Program-made: the position numbers and the translations under genes | Notes under the pieces: generated by a model | Told to the model about the DNA's origin: nothing | The model's database searches: none | What the model saw: the letters and a program-made list of their open reading frames with translations, nothing else | Shown here: piece after piece, positions 1-7,496 of the stretch | Layout of the letters: every line of letters begins with the position of its first letter | How positions within the stretch are numbered: position 1 is the stretch's first letter | Origin: an uncultured Mycoplasmatota bacterium | GTDB lineage: Bacteria; Bacillota_I; Bacilli_A; RF39; UBA660 | Length of the DNA stretch: 11,562 nucleotides | Assembly: GCA_947297555.1 (NCBI GenBank) | Contig: CAMYTM010000005.1 | Location: 1 to 11,562 of the forward strand | Direction: 5' to 3'

Positions 1-1819
1 CTATTTTTCTTAACATTGTAAATCTTTCTTTATTATCCGTTGATTCTGATAGTTCTTTCAAAGCGAGCATAGCAGCACTAGAAATTAAGAAGATAATTCC
101 TAAATAAAGTCCAATAAAAGTTGCCATGGCTCCAAGTCCGACACTTGCTTCATAAAGGGCTATTTTAGAAGAAACGCTAAGATTTGTTTTGGGAATATAG
201 GGATGATGATTCATATCAAGTACAATTCTATTTTCTGTATTTTGTTTTTCTTCTTCTGTAATTCCTTTATAATTGGCAGTCATTATACTTTCTCTTTTTT
301 CTAAACCATGCACAGCGTTATCTGGTATAATAAAAACTCCAGAATTAGCATGGGTACTATTCATAAAAATAAAACCATCTTTTACTTGCTTGTATTTAGG
401 TTTGTATTCTCTCCCATTTACTGAAATCGTTGTATTTCGTTCCAACGAAGTGGTACGAATATCTATAAATTCTTTATAATCAGCAATTAAAATATATTCA
501 TCATCGTTTAATTCATATTCTTCTTTGGAAAATAAATGGGCTAGTTTATTATAATCACTTAATTTTATAAAAATTTCTTTGCTATCATAGTCAAGAAGTG
601 GGTATTTATTTACAAGTTCATAATAATAAGTACCTAATGTATCTTTGATAGTAATATTAGTAACATAAAGATCTACCTCTATAATATCTTTTAAATATTC
701 TTCAGGATAAAAATGTAAAATAGCGAGAGTATCTCTTAATGATATTTTAGAATCTTCTACCATTTTTTCACTAAAACGCCATGATTTTTTTACGTCTTCC
801 TCTGTTAAATTTACATATTTATAAAATTGAATATCTGCGGGAACCATTGTTTTTAAATTCGTCGTCATAGAATTTTTAATAGATAAGGAAGAAGATAAGA
901 CACAAATTGTAATAAAAAGCATCAAACATATCATTGTCATTGACATTACTGTAGTATTAATTTTACTACTTATCTGGCGAACAACAAAAGTATTTAATCC
1001 GTGATAGTAAACTTTTTTAATACGCATAACAATACGCAAGATAAGTCCTGACAAAGACCAAAAGATAAAGAATGTTGCAACTGCTCCCATCATAATAGGT
1101 TTAAATATTTGAGAGGCTTCTTTTAATTCGCTAATTCCTCCTGTAACTAAATAATAAGCACGCCCTAGTACAAGACAAGATATGAAAAAAACCAATAAAC
1201 AAAGATAAGGATTTTTAAGATGTACTTTTTCACTCTTTTTACTTCCATAAAGTAAGTCAATTAATTTACATCTATTGATATTTATGGTATTAAAAATCAT
1301 AACCAGTATATACATGATACCAAAATACAGAAGCGTTTTTAGACAAGCAACACTTGAAAAAGTAAAGACAAATTTTGTTAAATTGGCTTCAAACATATTG
1401 GCAACCAATAAACTCATAAGTTGTGATAATATAACACCAAGACCTATCCCTACTACTAAAGAAATCATACCAATAAATAAAGTTTCCAAAAATAAAAGTC
1501 TTGCAATTTTTCGCTTGTTCATACCAAGTGTTAAATAAATTCCAAATTCTTTATTTCTTCTTTTGATTAAAAAACGAGACGCATAAATAATGAGGAATCC
1601 TAAAATAAAAGAAACAAAAACACTTACTCCTGATAGTATAGAGGTCATGAGTTTAATAATTTCTTTCGTTGAAGTACTCACATCTAACATTACAGTTTGC
1701 GAATCAATCGCGTTAAAAACATAAAATATAGCAACACCTAAAATAAGGGTAAAAAAGTAGATAGCATAATCTTTAATACTTTTCTTGATATTTTTTAAAG
1801 ATAATTTACAAAGCATCAT
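1..1819 (-). CDS. bceB: Bce-type ABC transporter permease (FtsX/MacB fold), 3' end missing
   Basis: Open reading frame of 606 codons running off the left edge, so the C-terminus is missing. It is the permease of a peptide-antibiotic resistance/sensing ABC transporter of the BceAB/VraDE type; with BceA it is expected to detach peptides such as bacitracin or lantibiotics from lipid II-cycle targets and to signal to the kinase. Visible layout: TM1 about residues 17-36, TM2 59-83, the motif RRNKEFGIYLTLGM near 87-100, TM3 107-138, TM4 155-178, TM5 and TM6 about 202-262, TM7 288-312, then a roughly 240-residue extracytoplasmic domain and TM8 about 557-585, followed by the family motif ALKELSESTDNKERFTMLRK. 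The ten-TM Bce plan predicts two more TMs outside the window. The start overlaps the ATPase gene by 14 nt in another frame, with SD AGGTGGGG at 1826-1833. The peptide specificity cannot be read from sequence. Confidence 0.93.
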   Translation of the reverse strand, partial: MMLCKLSLKNIKKSIKDYAIYFFTLILGVAIFYVFNAIDSQTVMLDVSTSTKEIIKLMTSILSGVSVFVSFILGFLIIYASRFLIKRRNKEFGIYLTLGMNKRKIARLLFLETLFIGMISLVVGIGLGVILSQLMSLLVANMFEANLTKFVFTFSSVACLKTLLYFGIMYILVMIFNTININRCKLIDLLYGSKKSEKVHLKNPYLCLLVFFISCLVLGRAYYLVTGGISELKEASQIFKPIMMGAVATFFIFWSLSGLILRIVMRIKKVYYHGLNTFVVRQISSKINTTVMSMTMICLMLFITICVLSSSLSIKNSMTTNLKTMVPADIQFYKYVNLTEEDVKKSWRFSEKMVEDSKISLRDTLAILHFYPEEYLKDIIEVDLYVTNITIKDTLGTYYYELVNKYPLLDYDSKEIFIKLSDYNKLAHLFSKEEYELNDDEYILIADYKEFIDIRTTSLERNTTISVNGREYKPKYKQVKDGFIFMNSTHANSGVFIIPDNAVHGLEKRESIMTANYKGITEEEKQNTENRIVLDMNHHPYIPKTNLSVSSKIALYEASVGLGAMATFIGLYLGIIFLISSAAMLALKELSESTDNKERFTMLRKI

Positions 1820-2573
1820 TTAAATCCCCACCTAATAGTGTAACAACATCAATAATTTTATCAAAAAACTCTTTTCTAGTATCTTCTCCTCTTCGAATTT
1901 CATTAAACACTTTGCCATCTTTTATGAATAAAACACGTGTAGCATAGGAAGCCGTAAAAGCATCATGCGTAACCATTAAAATAGTAGCAGACAAATTTTC
2001 ATTTAAATAATTAAATCTTTCAAGTAACATACGAGCAGATTTCGAGTCCAACGCACCCGTTGGTTCGTCTGCCAAAATAAGTTTTGGATCTGTCACAATA
2101 GCACGAGCACTGGCTACTCTTTGTTTTTGACCACCACTCATTTGATAAGGATATTTCTTTAAGACATTTTCTATATCCAAATCACTGGCTACTTTCCTAA
2201 TCTTTTTGTCAATCTCTTCTGCACTTACATTTTGAATAGTTAAAGCAAGGGCTATATTTTCATAAGCAGTGAGAGTATCAAGCAAATTAAAATCTTGAAA
2301 AATAAAGCCCAACTCTTCTCTTCTAAATCTATTTAAAGCGTTTCCTTTTAATTTGGTAATATCACTATCTCCTACAAAAATGTGGCCACTCGTTACTTTA
2401 TCGATTGTGGAAATACAATTTAATAAAGTTGTCTTTCCTGAACCAGAAGACCCCATAATAGCAACAAACTCCCCTTTTTCTACTTCAAAAGAAATGTTGT
2501 CAATGGCTTTCGTCAAAGAAGAACGACTACCATAATACTTTTCTATTTTTTCTATTTTTAAAATATTTTCCAT
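1806..2573 (-). CDS. bceA: Bce-type ABC transporter ATP-binding protein
   Basis: ATPase of 255 residues that powers the permease encoded next to it, at the inner face of the membrane. All nucleotide-binding motifs are intact: Walker A GSSGSGKTT (41-49), Q-loop Gln93 in IFQDFNLLD, signature MSGGQ (145-149, Met in place of the usual Leu), Walker B LILADE (165-170), D-loop GALD and switch His203 in VTHD. Length and motif spacing fit the MacB/LolD-like subfamily that partners FtsX-type permeases. Start codon is preceded by GGAGAA at 2581-2586 with 7-nt spacing. It has its own promoter and BceR-type box in the gap after the kinase gene, and its 3' end overlaps the permease start by 14 nt, which suggests translational coupling. 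Family assignment is firm; the Bce subtype follows from the adjacent kinase and regulator. Confidence 0.96.
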   Translation of the reverse strand: MENILKIEKIEKYYGSRSSLTKAIDNISFEVEKGEFVAIMGSSGSGKTTLLNCISTIDKVTSGHIFVGDSDITKLKGNALNRFRREELGFIFQDFNLLDTLTAYENIALALTIQNVSAEEIDKKIRKVASDLDIENVLKKYPYQMSGGQKQRVASARAIVTDPKLILADEPTGALDSKSARMLLERFNYLNENLSATILMVTHDAFTASYATRVLFIKDGKVFNEIRRGEDTRKEFFDKIIDVVTLLGGDLNDAL

Positions 2574-2580
2574 AAAATAT

Positions 2581-2586
2581 TTCTCC
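2581..2586 (-). promoter_or_regulatory. Shine-Dalgarno of bceA
   Basis: GGAGAA (extended AAAGGAGAA on the minus strand) lies 7 nt before the ATG at 2573 and fixes that start. Confidence 0.75.
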
Positions 2587-2598
2587 TTTCACTCATTC

Positions 2599-2627
2599 AT
2601 ATTAAAGGAAAAGTTCTTATTTGTCGC
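2599..2627 (-). promoter_or_regulatory. Predicted sigma-A promoter of bceAB
   Basis: On the minus strand, -35 GCGACA (2622-2627, 4/6 to TTGACA), 17-bp spacer, -10 TAATAT (2599-2604, 4/6 to TATAAT). The weak -35 and the BceR-type box about 20 bp upstream fit an activator-dependent promoter that drives the transporter separately from the regulator and kinase. Inference from consensus matching only. Confidence 0.55.
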
Positions 2628-2647
2628 ATGTTTTAAGTGACGAAATA

Positions 2648-2661
2648 TTACAGTTTTGTAA
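2648..2661 (-). promoter_or_regulatory. BceR-type binding box upstream of bceA
   Basis: Minus strand TTACAAAACTGTAA, which fits the TNACA-N4-TGTAA inverted repeat known for BceR-family regulators. It lies 2 nt past the kinase stop codon and about 20 bp upstream of the predicted -35 of bceA. A second copy precedes the regulator gene at 4392-4407. Confidence 0.8.
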
Positions 2662-2663
2662 GA

Positions 2664-3683
2664 TTATTTGACTACTTTATAAAACTCGTTTTTAGAAAAC
2701 GTTATTGTTACTTTGGTAAATTCATTTTCTTCTGATTCAATTTCTATAGTATGTCCTAATTTGGTACATAAATTTTTCGCAATGAATAAACCCACTCCAG
2801 TAGATTTTGTCTTTAGTCTACCATTTGACCCAGTATAGGTCTTTTCAAATACTCTTTTAATATCACTTTTTTTGATACCAATTCCATTGTCAAGAATACG
2901 TAAGATTATTTTGTCTTTCTCCTCACTTGCCTCTATTTTTATATAAGAAAATATATTTTCTTTTCTATATTTAATACTATTGCTCACAATTTGACTTAAA
3001 ATAAATTCTAACCATTTGGCATCTGTATTTATAAAAAAATCAACATTTTTTACTTGAAATTCTATCCTTTCTTCTAAAAGTTCATCTTTATTTTTTAATG
3101 CCACATTATTAATGATACTCTCTAATTTAGTTTCTTTAATTAAATAATCTTGTTCAGCATTCTCACTTCTTACATAATACAAAACTTGTTCAACATAAGC
3201 ATCAATACGTTGTATTTGTTCAAGGATTGTTTTAGTAAACTTTTCTTTATGATTATGTGCCATTAATATAAGAAATGAAATCGGTATTTTAACTTCATGT
3301 ATCCACATTTCAATGTATTCTTTAAAGTTAGTATTTTGTTCCTCTAAAATTTTAACATTTTCTGCCATAGAACGATTAATTTCATATAGAATATCACTTA
3401 CTAATTTTCCTTCGTAAAAGGTAGGCTTTTCGATTGTTTCTAAAACAAGATAGGCTTTGTCTAAACGATTACTATTTTCTAGTAGATAGGTATAAAATTT
3501 TCGCTTGCGAACATAATCAATACATAAAATACCCACTACATAAAAAAGATTTAAAAAACTAATGACCACAATAAGACTTTTGTTTACTTTAAAAGCAAGT
3601 AAAAATAAAAGAGTGAAAACGTATATTCCTAAAAAGAAAAAAACAACATATAATTTATCTTTTAAATAAGAAGATATTTTCAT
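2664..3683 (-). CDS. bceS: Intramembrane-sensing histidine kinase, BceS type
   Basis: Sensor kinase of 339 residues. Two N-terminal TM helices (about 11-31 and 36-56) are joined by only a few residues (around KVNKS), so there is no extracellular sensor domain; this is the hallmark of intramembrane-sensing kinases, which read the state of their partner transporter. The phosphoacceptor is His129 in the H-box WIHEVKIP. The ATPase domain has the N-box with Asn235 (SNSIKY), G1 DNGIGI (265-270), an F-box near RVFEKTYTG (278-285) and G2 GVGLF (296-300). It should phosphorylate the response regulator encoded upstream. The start ATG overlaps the regulator stop as ATGA (3680-3683), so the two are translationally coupled. 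All catalytic motifs look intact. Confidence 0.95.
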   Translation of the reverse strand: MKISSYLKDKLYVVFFFLGIYVFTLLFLLAFKVNKSLIVVISFLNLFYVVGILCIDYVRKRKFYTYLLENSNRLDKAYLVLETIEKPTFYEGKLVSDILYEINRSMAENVKILEEQNTNFKEYIEMWIHEVKIPISFLILMAHNHKEKFTKTILEQIQRIDAYVEQVLYYVRSENAEQDYLIKETKLESIINNVALKNKDELLEERIEFQVKNVDFFINTDAKWLEFILSQIVSNSIKYRKENIFSYIKIEASEEKDKIILRILDNGIGIKKSDIKRVFEKTYTGSNGRLKTKSTGVGLFIAKNLCTKLGHTIEIESEENEFTKVTITFSKNEFYKVVK

Positions 3684-4342
3684 GTTAGTATGTACCCTAT
3701 TCCCTTCCTTGTTTCAATTGCTTCCCCATATCCTATACTTTTTAGTTTGTTTCGAAGTCTACTAATATTTACAGTTAAAGCATTGTCGTTGATGTATTCA
3801 TTATTGTTCCAAAGATCCGTCATTAACTCATCACGAGAAACAATTCTATTTTGATTATTCAATAAATAATTCAAAATAATCATTTCGTTTTTCGTCAAGA
3901 TAACTTCCATATCTTCTTTCTTTATAATTCCTTTTTGACAATAAATCGTTAAATCCTTATAAAGAATTGTATCCCCCAGATGCTCCATTCTTTTAAAAAT
4001 GGCTCCAATACGTAAAAGCAAAATAGTAGGATTATAAGGTTTCGTGATAAAATCATCTGCACCATAAGACATAGAAAGCACTTCATCAATTTCAGTGGCT
4101 CTACTTGTAACCATAATGATAGGGATATCTTTCTTTTGTCTTATTTTTTGTAAGAGAGTTTCTCCATTTATATAAGGAAGATTAATATCTAAAAGAATTA
4201 AATCCGGATTATAATCTAGTATTTTTTGTTCAGCATTTAAAAAATCATCCAAAACATCACTTTCATATCCAGCATTATTTAGTAACTCTTTTAGTTCTTC
4301 ACGAATCCTTTTATCATCCTCAACAATCATAATCTTTTTCAT
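3680..4342 (-). CDS. bceR: OmpR/PhoB-family response regulator, BceR type
   Basis: DNA-binding regulator of 220 residues. The receiver domain (about 1-118) has the acidic pair Asp9/Asp10, phosphoacceptor Asp52 in LILLDINLP, Thr79 in IIMVTSR and Lys101 in ITKPY. The C-terminal winged-helix domain (about 125-220) shows the typical TKNEMIILNYLLNN start, RDELMTDLW, and recognition-helix region DNALTVNISRLRNKL, ending in TRKGIGYIL. It is first in its operon and overlaps the kinase gene by 4 nt. Boxes of the BceR type (TTACA-N4-TGTAA) lie upstream of this gene and upstream of the ATPase gene, so it probably activates both. Upstream of the ATG, GGTGAAGG (4346-4353) is the likely ribosome binding site, unusually close to the start. 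Confidence 0.95.
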   Translation of the reverse strand: MKKIMIVEDDKRIREELKELLNNAGYESDVLDDFLNAEQKILDYNPDLILLDINLPYINGETLLQKIRQKKDIPIIMVTSRATEIDEVLSMSYGADDFITKPYNPTILLLRIGAIFKRMEHLGDTILYKDLTIYCQKGIIKKEDMEVILTKNEMIILNYLLNNQNRIVSRDELMTDLWNNNEYINDNALTVNISRLRNKLKSIGYGEAIETRKGIGYILT

Positions 4343-4363
4343 GAACCTTCACCACTTGTTTAT

Positions 4364-4369
4364 AGTATA
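4364..4369 (-). promoter_or_regulatory. Predicted -10 element of the bceRS promoter
   Basis: Minus strand TATACT, 5/6 to TATAAT, 21 nt before the bceR start. No good -35 hexamer lies 16-18 bp upstream, while the BceR-type box ends 22 bp upstream; this fits an activated, autoregulated promoter. An overlapping TATAAA is an alternative -10. Confidence 0.5.
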
Positions 4370-4391
4370 ACATATCTTTAAAAAGTTATTT

Positions 4392-4407
4392 CTTACAATG
4401 TTGTAAG
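4392..4407 (-). promoter_or_regulatory. BceR-type binding box upstream of bceR
   Basis: CTTACAATGTTGTAAG on the plus strand: 7-bp perfect arms (CTTACAA/TTGTAAG) around 2 nt, and an exact fit to TNACA-N4-TGTAA. It sits just upstream of the candidate bceR -10 and has longer symmetric arms than the box in front of bceA, suggesting positive autoregulation. Confidence 0.8.
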
Positions 4408-4409
4408 GT

Positions 4410-4526
4410 TTAAGGGGTATATTTCTTAAGCCTTCTAAAAAGTCTATTAATGTATGATTTTTGTCTAGCAAGTAAGCATTTTTTCCAAAAAATAGTACCT
4501 TGATAATCTTTTATTGCGTCATTCAT
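4410..4526 (-). CDS. Possible small cationic peptide ORF, 38 codons
   Basis: An unrecognised small open frame, MNDAIKDYQGTIFWKK through RLKKYTP, in the 364-nt gap between the methyltransferase and bceR. It has ten Lys/Arg against two Asp, one Cys (residue 17), one Trp (14), and a basic C-terminal half (RLFRRLKK). The frame stays open for 14 more codons upstream of the ATG, back to a stop. The only SD-like sequence, AGGA, directly abuts the ATG, which is poor for initiation. The stop lies 2 nt from the BceR-type box. It may be a real peptide, the remnant of a larger gene, or chance. Confidence 0.22.
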   Translation of the reverse strand: MNDAIKDYQGTIFWKKCLLARQKSYINRLFRRLKKYTP

Positions 4527-4706
4527 TCCTATCTGTTTTTTAAAATACTTTTTATCAAATGTTACTTCTTACGTTAAAAATTTTACCCGAAATTCCAAGC
4601 GTTACGTTTTTTATCAACTTCCCCTAAAACTATCATTTTTTTAATACTCTTTACTATTATATATTACCCATAAATTGGTGATTTCCTTTTTTATCTTGTC
4701 ATTTTT

Positions 4707-5930
4707 TTAAGAAATAGAACTTCTTTCTTCTTTTTTTCTTTCTAAAACTACAAAACTTTCTACATGATGCGTATAACTGAACATATCCATAATCAAACAC
4801 CTTTTTAATTCATACTTTGTAGTTAGTACCCCCAAATCCCTTGCAAGAGTTAAGGGATTACAAGAAATATAAAGAACTTCTTGGGCATTACTTTCTAAAA
4901 GAAATTCGCAAGTTGCCTTAGAAAGTCCACTTCTTGGTGGATCAATTAAAATCATATCAAATGATTCCTTAATTTTTGAAATGGTGTTAAAAGCATCTCC
5001 AAGCATGGGAAAGACATTTTCACATTGATTTACCTTTTTATTTTCTACATTATCTAACACAGCATTTTGAACTATCTCAATACTATACACTTTCTTTGCT
5101 TTTTTACTTGCAATAATTCCAAGTGTTCCCACTCCAGAAAACAAATCAAGTACAACACTATTATTTTTAATATTCTCACTTACAAGTTGAAACATCTTAC
5201 TTGTTATATAAGAATTTACTTGAAAAAAAGCGTCATAACTTACTTTAAATAAAAATCCATTCATTCGCTCATAAAAGAAATTTTGACCATATATCGTTTT
5301 ATCATTTAGGACAATACCCACAATTTTACTCTCTAGGAATGTTTCTTTAGAAAAATGTACCTTTTCATTTGTTTTTATAATAAGAAGTATTTCATCATTG
5401 TAATTAGAGCGTATTGTGATACTTCCCTTTTTGATTTGTAATGTTTTTAGTTCTTTTAAACAAATATTGATACTTTCTTTCGCTAAAGGACAAGTTTTTA
5501 TTTCAATTAATGTATGACTGCTACTTTCATAAAATCCTATTTTATTGTTTTCAATTTTTAATGAAAGTTTATTACGATAATGTTTAGGACTGGGATTTTC
5601 TATTACTTCTATACTCGGAAATATTATTTTTTCTTTAGTCAAAATATTTTCTACTTTTTCTTTCTTATAGTTTAAAGTATCTTCATACCTCATATGTTCT
5701 AAATCACATCCGCCACAAATAGCAAAATAAGGACAAAAAGGTTCCATGCGATAATGATTCTTTTTCTTATATTCTACTACTTCTGCAACGCTATAGTTTT
5801 TTGTTTCTTTCACAATCTTCTCTAAAACAATTTCTCCTGGAAGAGCATTTTTAATAAATGTAACTTTCCCATTTACATAGCCAATTCCTCTTCCTTGATG
5901 ATCCATTTTTTCAATTTTAATTTCGTTCAT
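4707..5930 (-). CDS. rlmCD: RNA (uracil-5-)-methyltransferase, RlmCD/RlmD/TrmA family
   Basis: SAM-dependent enzyme of 407 residues forming 5-methyluridine in RNA, most likely in 23S rRNA as for Bacillus RlmCD (YefA); TrmA-like tRNA targeting cannot be excluded. Domains: short N-terminal TRAM-like beta domain (1-55), iron-sulfur cluster cysteines Cys66, Cys72, Cys75 (CPYFAICGGC) and Cys147 (KTCPLA), then a Rossmann methyltransferase domain with the SAM motif LDLFSGVGTLG (261-271), DPPRSG (330-335), the nucleophile Cys357 in SCNP, and the general base Glu392 in HHVES. All key residues are present. It is somewhat shorter than the usual 430-460 residues. It is divergent from the germination operon and has its own predicted promoter; a weak GGTG (5939-5942) lies 8 nt before the ATG. 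It appears to be a housekeeping gene unrelated to its neighbours. Confidence 0.93.
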   Translation of the reverse strand: MNEIKIEKMDHQGRGIGYVNGKVTFIKNALPGEIVLEKIVKETKNYSVAEVVEYKKKNHYRMEPFCPYFAICGGCDLEHMRYEDTLNYKKEKVENILTKEKIIFPSIEVIENPSPKHYRNKLSLKIENNKIGFYESSSHTLIEIKTCPLAKESINICLKELKTLQIKKGSITIRSNYNDEILLIIKTNEKVHFSKETFLESKIVGIVLNDKTIYGQNFFYERMNGFLFKVSYDAFFQVNSYITSKMFQLVSENIKNNSVVLDLFSGVGTLGIIASKKAKKVYSIEIVQNAVLDNVENKKVNQCENVFPMLGDAFNTISKIKESFDMILIDPPRSGLSKATCEFLLESNAQEVLYISCNPLTLARDLGVLTTKYELKRCLIMDMFSYTHHVESFVVLERKKEERSSIS

Positions 5931-5979
5931 ACGTAAAACACCAACTTTATTCCTTTTATTTTTTCCCTCTTTTAAAATT

Positions 5980-6008
5980 ATTATATATTACATTCCCTAA
6001 TATTTCCA
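5980..6008 (-). promoter_or_regulatory. Predicted sigma-A promoter of the methyltransferase gene
   Basis: Minus strand -35 TGGAAA (6003-6008, 4/6), 17-bp spacer, perfect -10 TATAAT (5980-5985). It points left and lies next to, without overlapping, the rightward germination promoter. Confidence 0.6.
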
Positions 6009-6014
6009 TTTTTT

Positions 6015-6044
6015 TGTATACCAAATCGTTTTTAGTAAATACTA
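6015..6044 (+). promoter_or_regulatory. Predicted sigma-G-type promoter of the germination operon
   Basis: -35 TGTATA (6015-6020) fits the forespore sigma-G pattern GHATR, and after a 17-bp spacer the -10 AATACTA (6038-6044) matches CATAMTA at 6 of 7 positions. GerA-family operons are known sigma-G targets in Bacillus. The expected transcript start, near 6051, lies downstream of the ATG at 6048 and so supports the ATG at 6060 as the real start. Consensus match only. Confidence 0.65.
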
Positions 6045-6048
6045 AAAA
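6029..6048. repeat. 20-bp near-palindrome over the germination promoter -10
   Basis: TTTTTAGTA (6029-6037) and TACTAAAAA (6040-6048) are perfect 9-bp inverted arms around AA. The palindrome covers the -10 element and reaches the start region. It lacks GC and a U-tract position, so it is not a terminator. It may be an operator or a chance product of AT-rich sequence. Confidence 0.5.
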
Positions 6049-6059
6049 TGGTGAAATAT

Positions 6060-7496
6060 ATGCAAGAGAAAACCTTAAAAAGATTACAAGAAGAATTTAA
6101 AAAAAATACAGATTTTATTGTAAAAAAAATCAAAACAAAACAGTTTAAAGAAATTTATGTCATTTATTTAGAAAGTGTTACAGGAAGCGATAAGGTAAAT
6201 GATTACATCTTAAAGCAACTCACTTCAATTAATAATCTAAAAGGTGTAAAAAAATATGATATCGAAAGTATTATACCAGGGCCTAATACAGTCAAAATAA
6301 AAGAACCCGACCAAATTGAGTTTTACTTAACAAATGGTTTTACCATTGTTTTAACCGAAAAAGAAATTCTCGGTTTTGAAACGAAAGCCGATATAAATCG
6401 TAGCGTAAGTGTACCTGAAGTACAAAAATCCATTTATGGACCCAGTGATGCTTTCACAGAAAATATTCAGATTAATCTAGGGCTTTTAAAACGTCGTATT
6501 AAATCCAGTCATTTAAAAAGCGATGATTTAAATATGGGAAGGAAAACAAACACCAAAGTACAAATTTTATATTTTGATGATATCACAGATGAATCTATTG
6601 TTAATTCTATTAAAGATAAATTAAATAAAATTGATGTAGATGGGATTATTGACGCTGGAAATATAGCCAATATTTTATCAGAAGACGAAAAAACTCCTTT
6701 TCCTACAATTTCACAAAGTGAAAGACCTGATGTCATTGCAACTGCACTTTTAGAAGGAAAAGTTTGTGTAATGGTAGATACGTCCCCTTTTGTCTTAATC
6801 TTACCCTCTTTTTTTGCAGACTTTATCAATCCTGTTGTTGACAATTACAATCGTAATGTCAATGTAAACTTTTTAAAAATTTTACGTTTTTTTAGTTTTT
6901 TCATTACCATGATGCTTCCCGGAATTTATATTTCACTTGTAAATTATAATATGGAAACAATCCCTACAAGTTTGCTTGTAAATTTTGCTGGACAAAATGA
7001 TGGCGTACCATTTCCCACCATCATTGAAGCCATTGTTATGGTGATAGTTTGTGAAATTTTAAGGGAAAGTGATTTAAGGTTTCCAAGTAGTTATGGAAGT
7101 GCCATTTCAATACTTGGGGCTTTAGTATTAGGAGAAGCCGCCGTTTCTGCTGGAATTGTAAGTCCAATCATGATTATTATTATAGCATTTACCTTTATCA
7201 CAAGTTTAATTTTCACAGAACTTGAAGTTATCAATGCCATACGGTATTTTAGATTCGTCTTTTTAATTCTTGCTGCTATGTATGGTCTTTACGGAATCGC
7301 TCTTGCCCTTATTTACTTTTTAATCCATATTACTAGTGTTTCTTCAGCAGGAAAACCATATTACTATCCTATTGTACCTTTTGATTTTACTTATATCAAA
7401 AAAACATTATTTAAGGTGAAATATGTTAATGATACCAAAAGAAGCAAAGTGCTTGCTAAGAAAAACCAAATTAAGAAAAAGGTTGGTGAATCATGA
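6060..7496 (+). CDS. gerAA: Spore germination receptor subunit A (GerA family)
   Basis: A subunit of a nutrient germinant receptor, an inner-membrane complex of dormant spores. The chosen start gives 478 residues; a frame from ATG 6048 would give 482, but that ATG lies upstream of the predicted sigma-G transcript start and has no SD, whereas 6060 has GGTGA (6050-6054) at 5-nt spacing. Numbering from 6048: soluble N-terminal domain (about 1-270) with the family motif SVPEVQKSIYGPSDAFTENI (121-140) followed by LLKRRIKS, and RPDVIATALLEGKVCVMVDT (226-245); then membrane helices from about 281, with PGIYISL (291-297), LRESDLRFPSSYGSAISILG (338-357) and LGEAAVSAGIVSP, and a basic C-terminal tail. 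Length is typical. It overlaps the C-subunit gene by ATGA. The germinant cannot be inferred from sequence. Confidence 0.95.
   Translation: MQEKTLKRLQEEFKKNTDFIVKKIKTKQFKEIYVIYLESVTGSDKVNDYILKQLTSINNLKGVKKYDIESIIPGPNTVKIKEPDQIEFYLTNGFTIVLTEKEILGFETKADINRSVSVPEVQKSIYGPSDAFTENIQINLGLLKRRIKSSHLKSDDLNMGRKTNTKVQILYFDDITDESIVNSIKDKLNKIDVDGIIDAGNIANILSEDEKTPFPTISQSERPDVIATALLEGKVCVMVDTSPFVLILPSFFADFINPVVDNYNRNVNVNFLKILRFFSFFITMMLPGIYISLVNYNMETIPTSLLVNFAGQNDGVPFPTIIEAIVMVIVCEILRESDLRFPSSYGSAISILGALVLGEAAVSAGIVSPIMIIIIAFTFITSLIFTELEVINAIRYFRFVFLILAAMYGLYGIALALIYFLIHITSVSSAGKPYYYPIVPFDFTYIKKTLFKVKYVNDTKRSKVLAKKNQIKKKVGES

Larger units (their letters stand above)
4343..4706. other. 364-nt gap between the methyltransferase and bceR
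   Basis: The bceR-proximal 65 nt hold a candidate -10 element and the BceR-type box. The central part holds the 38-codon cationic ORF (4410-4526). The remainder (4527-4706) is AT-rich with stops in all frames and only a 17-codon frame (4583-4636, minus). No convincing hairpin plus U-tract follows the methyltransferase stop, so read-through towards bceR is possible. Confidence 0.6.

Noticed and set aside
273..479. 68-codon plus-strand frame
   Set aside because: Lies wholly within the continuous minus-strand permease frame, with no SD and no recognisable protein features.
1275..1538. 87-codon plus-strand frame
   Set aside because: Antisense shadow of the permease TM region, with no family resemblance.
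4475..4495. ATTTTTT-CC-AAAAAAT inverted repeat
   Set aside because: A 2-nt loop cannot form a stable hairpin and there is no GC stem; expected from A/T runs.
4583..4636. 17-codon frame MIVLGEVDKKRNAWNFG on the minus strand
   Set aside because: Too short, with no supporting SD or homology. I considered whether it and the 38-codon ORF are pieces of one pseudogene, but nothing recognisable joins them.
6509..6844. 111-codon minus-strand frame
   Set aside because: Antisense to the conserved GerA N-terminal domain; the sense frame has clear family motifs.
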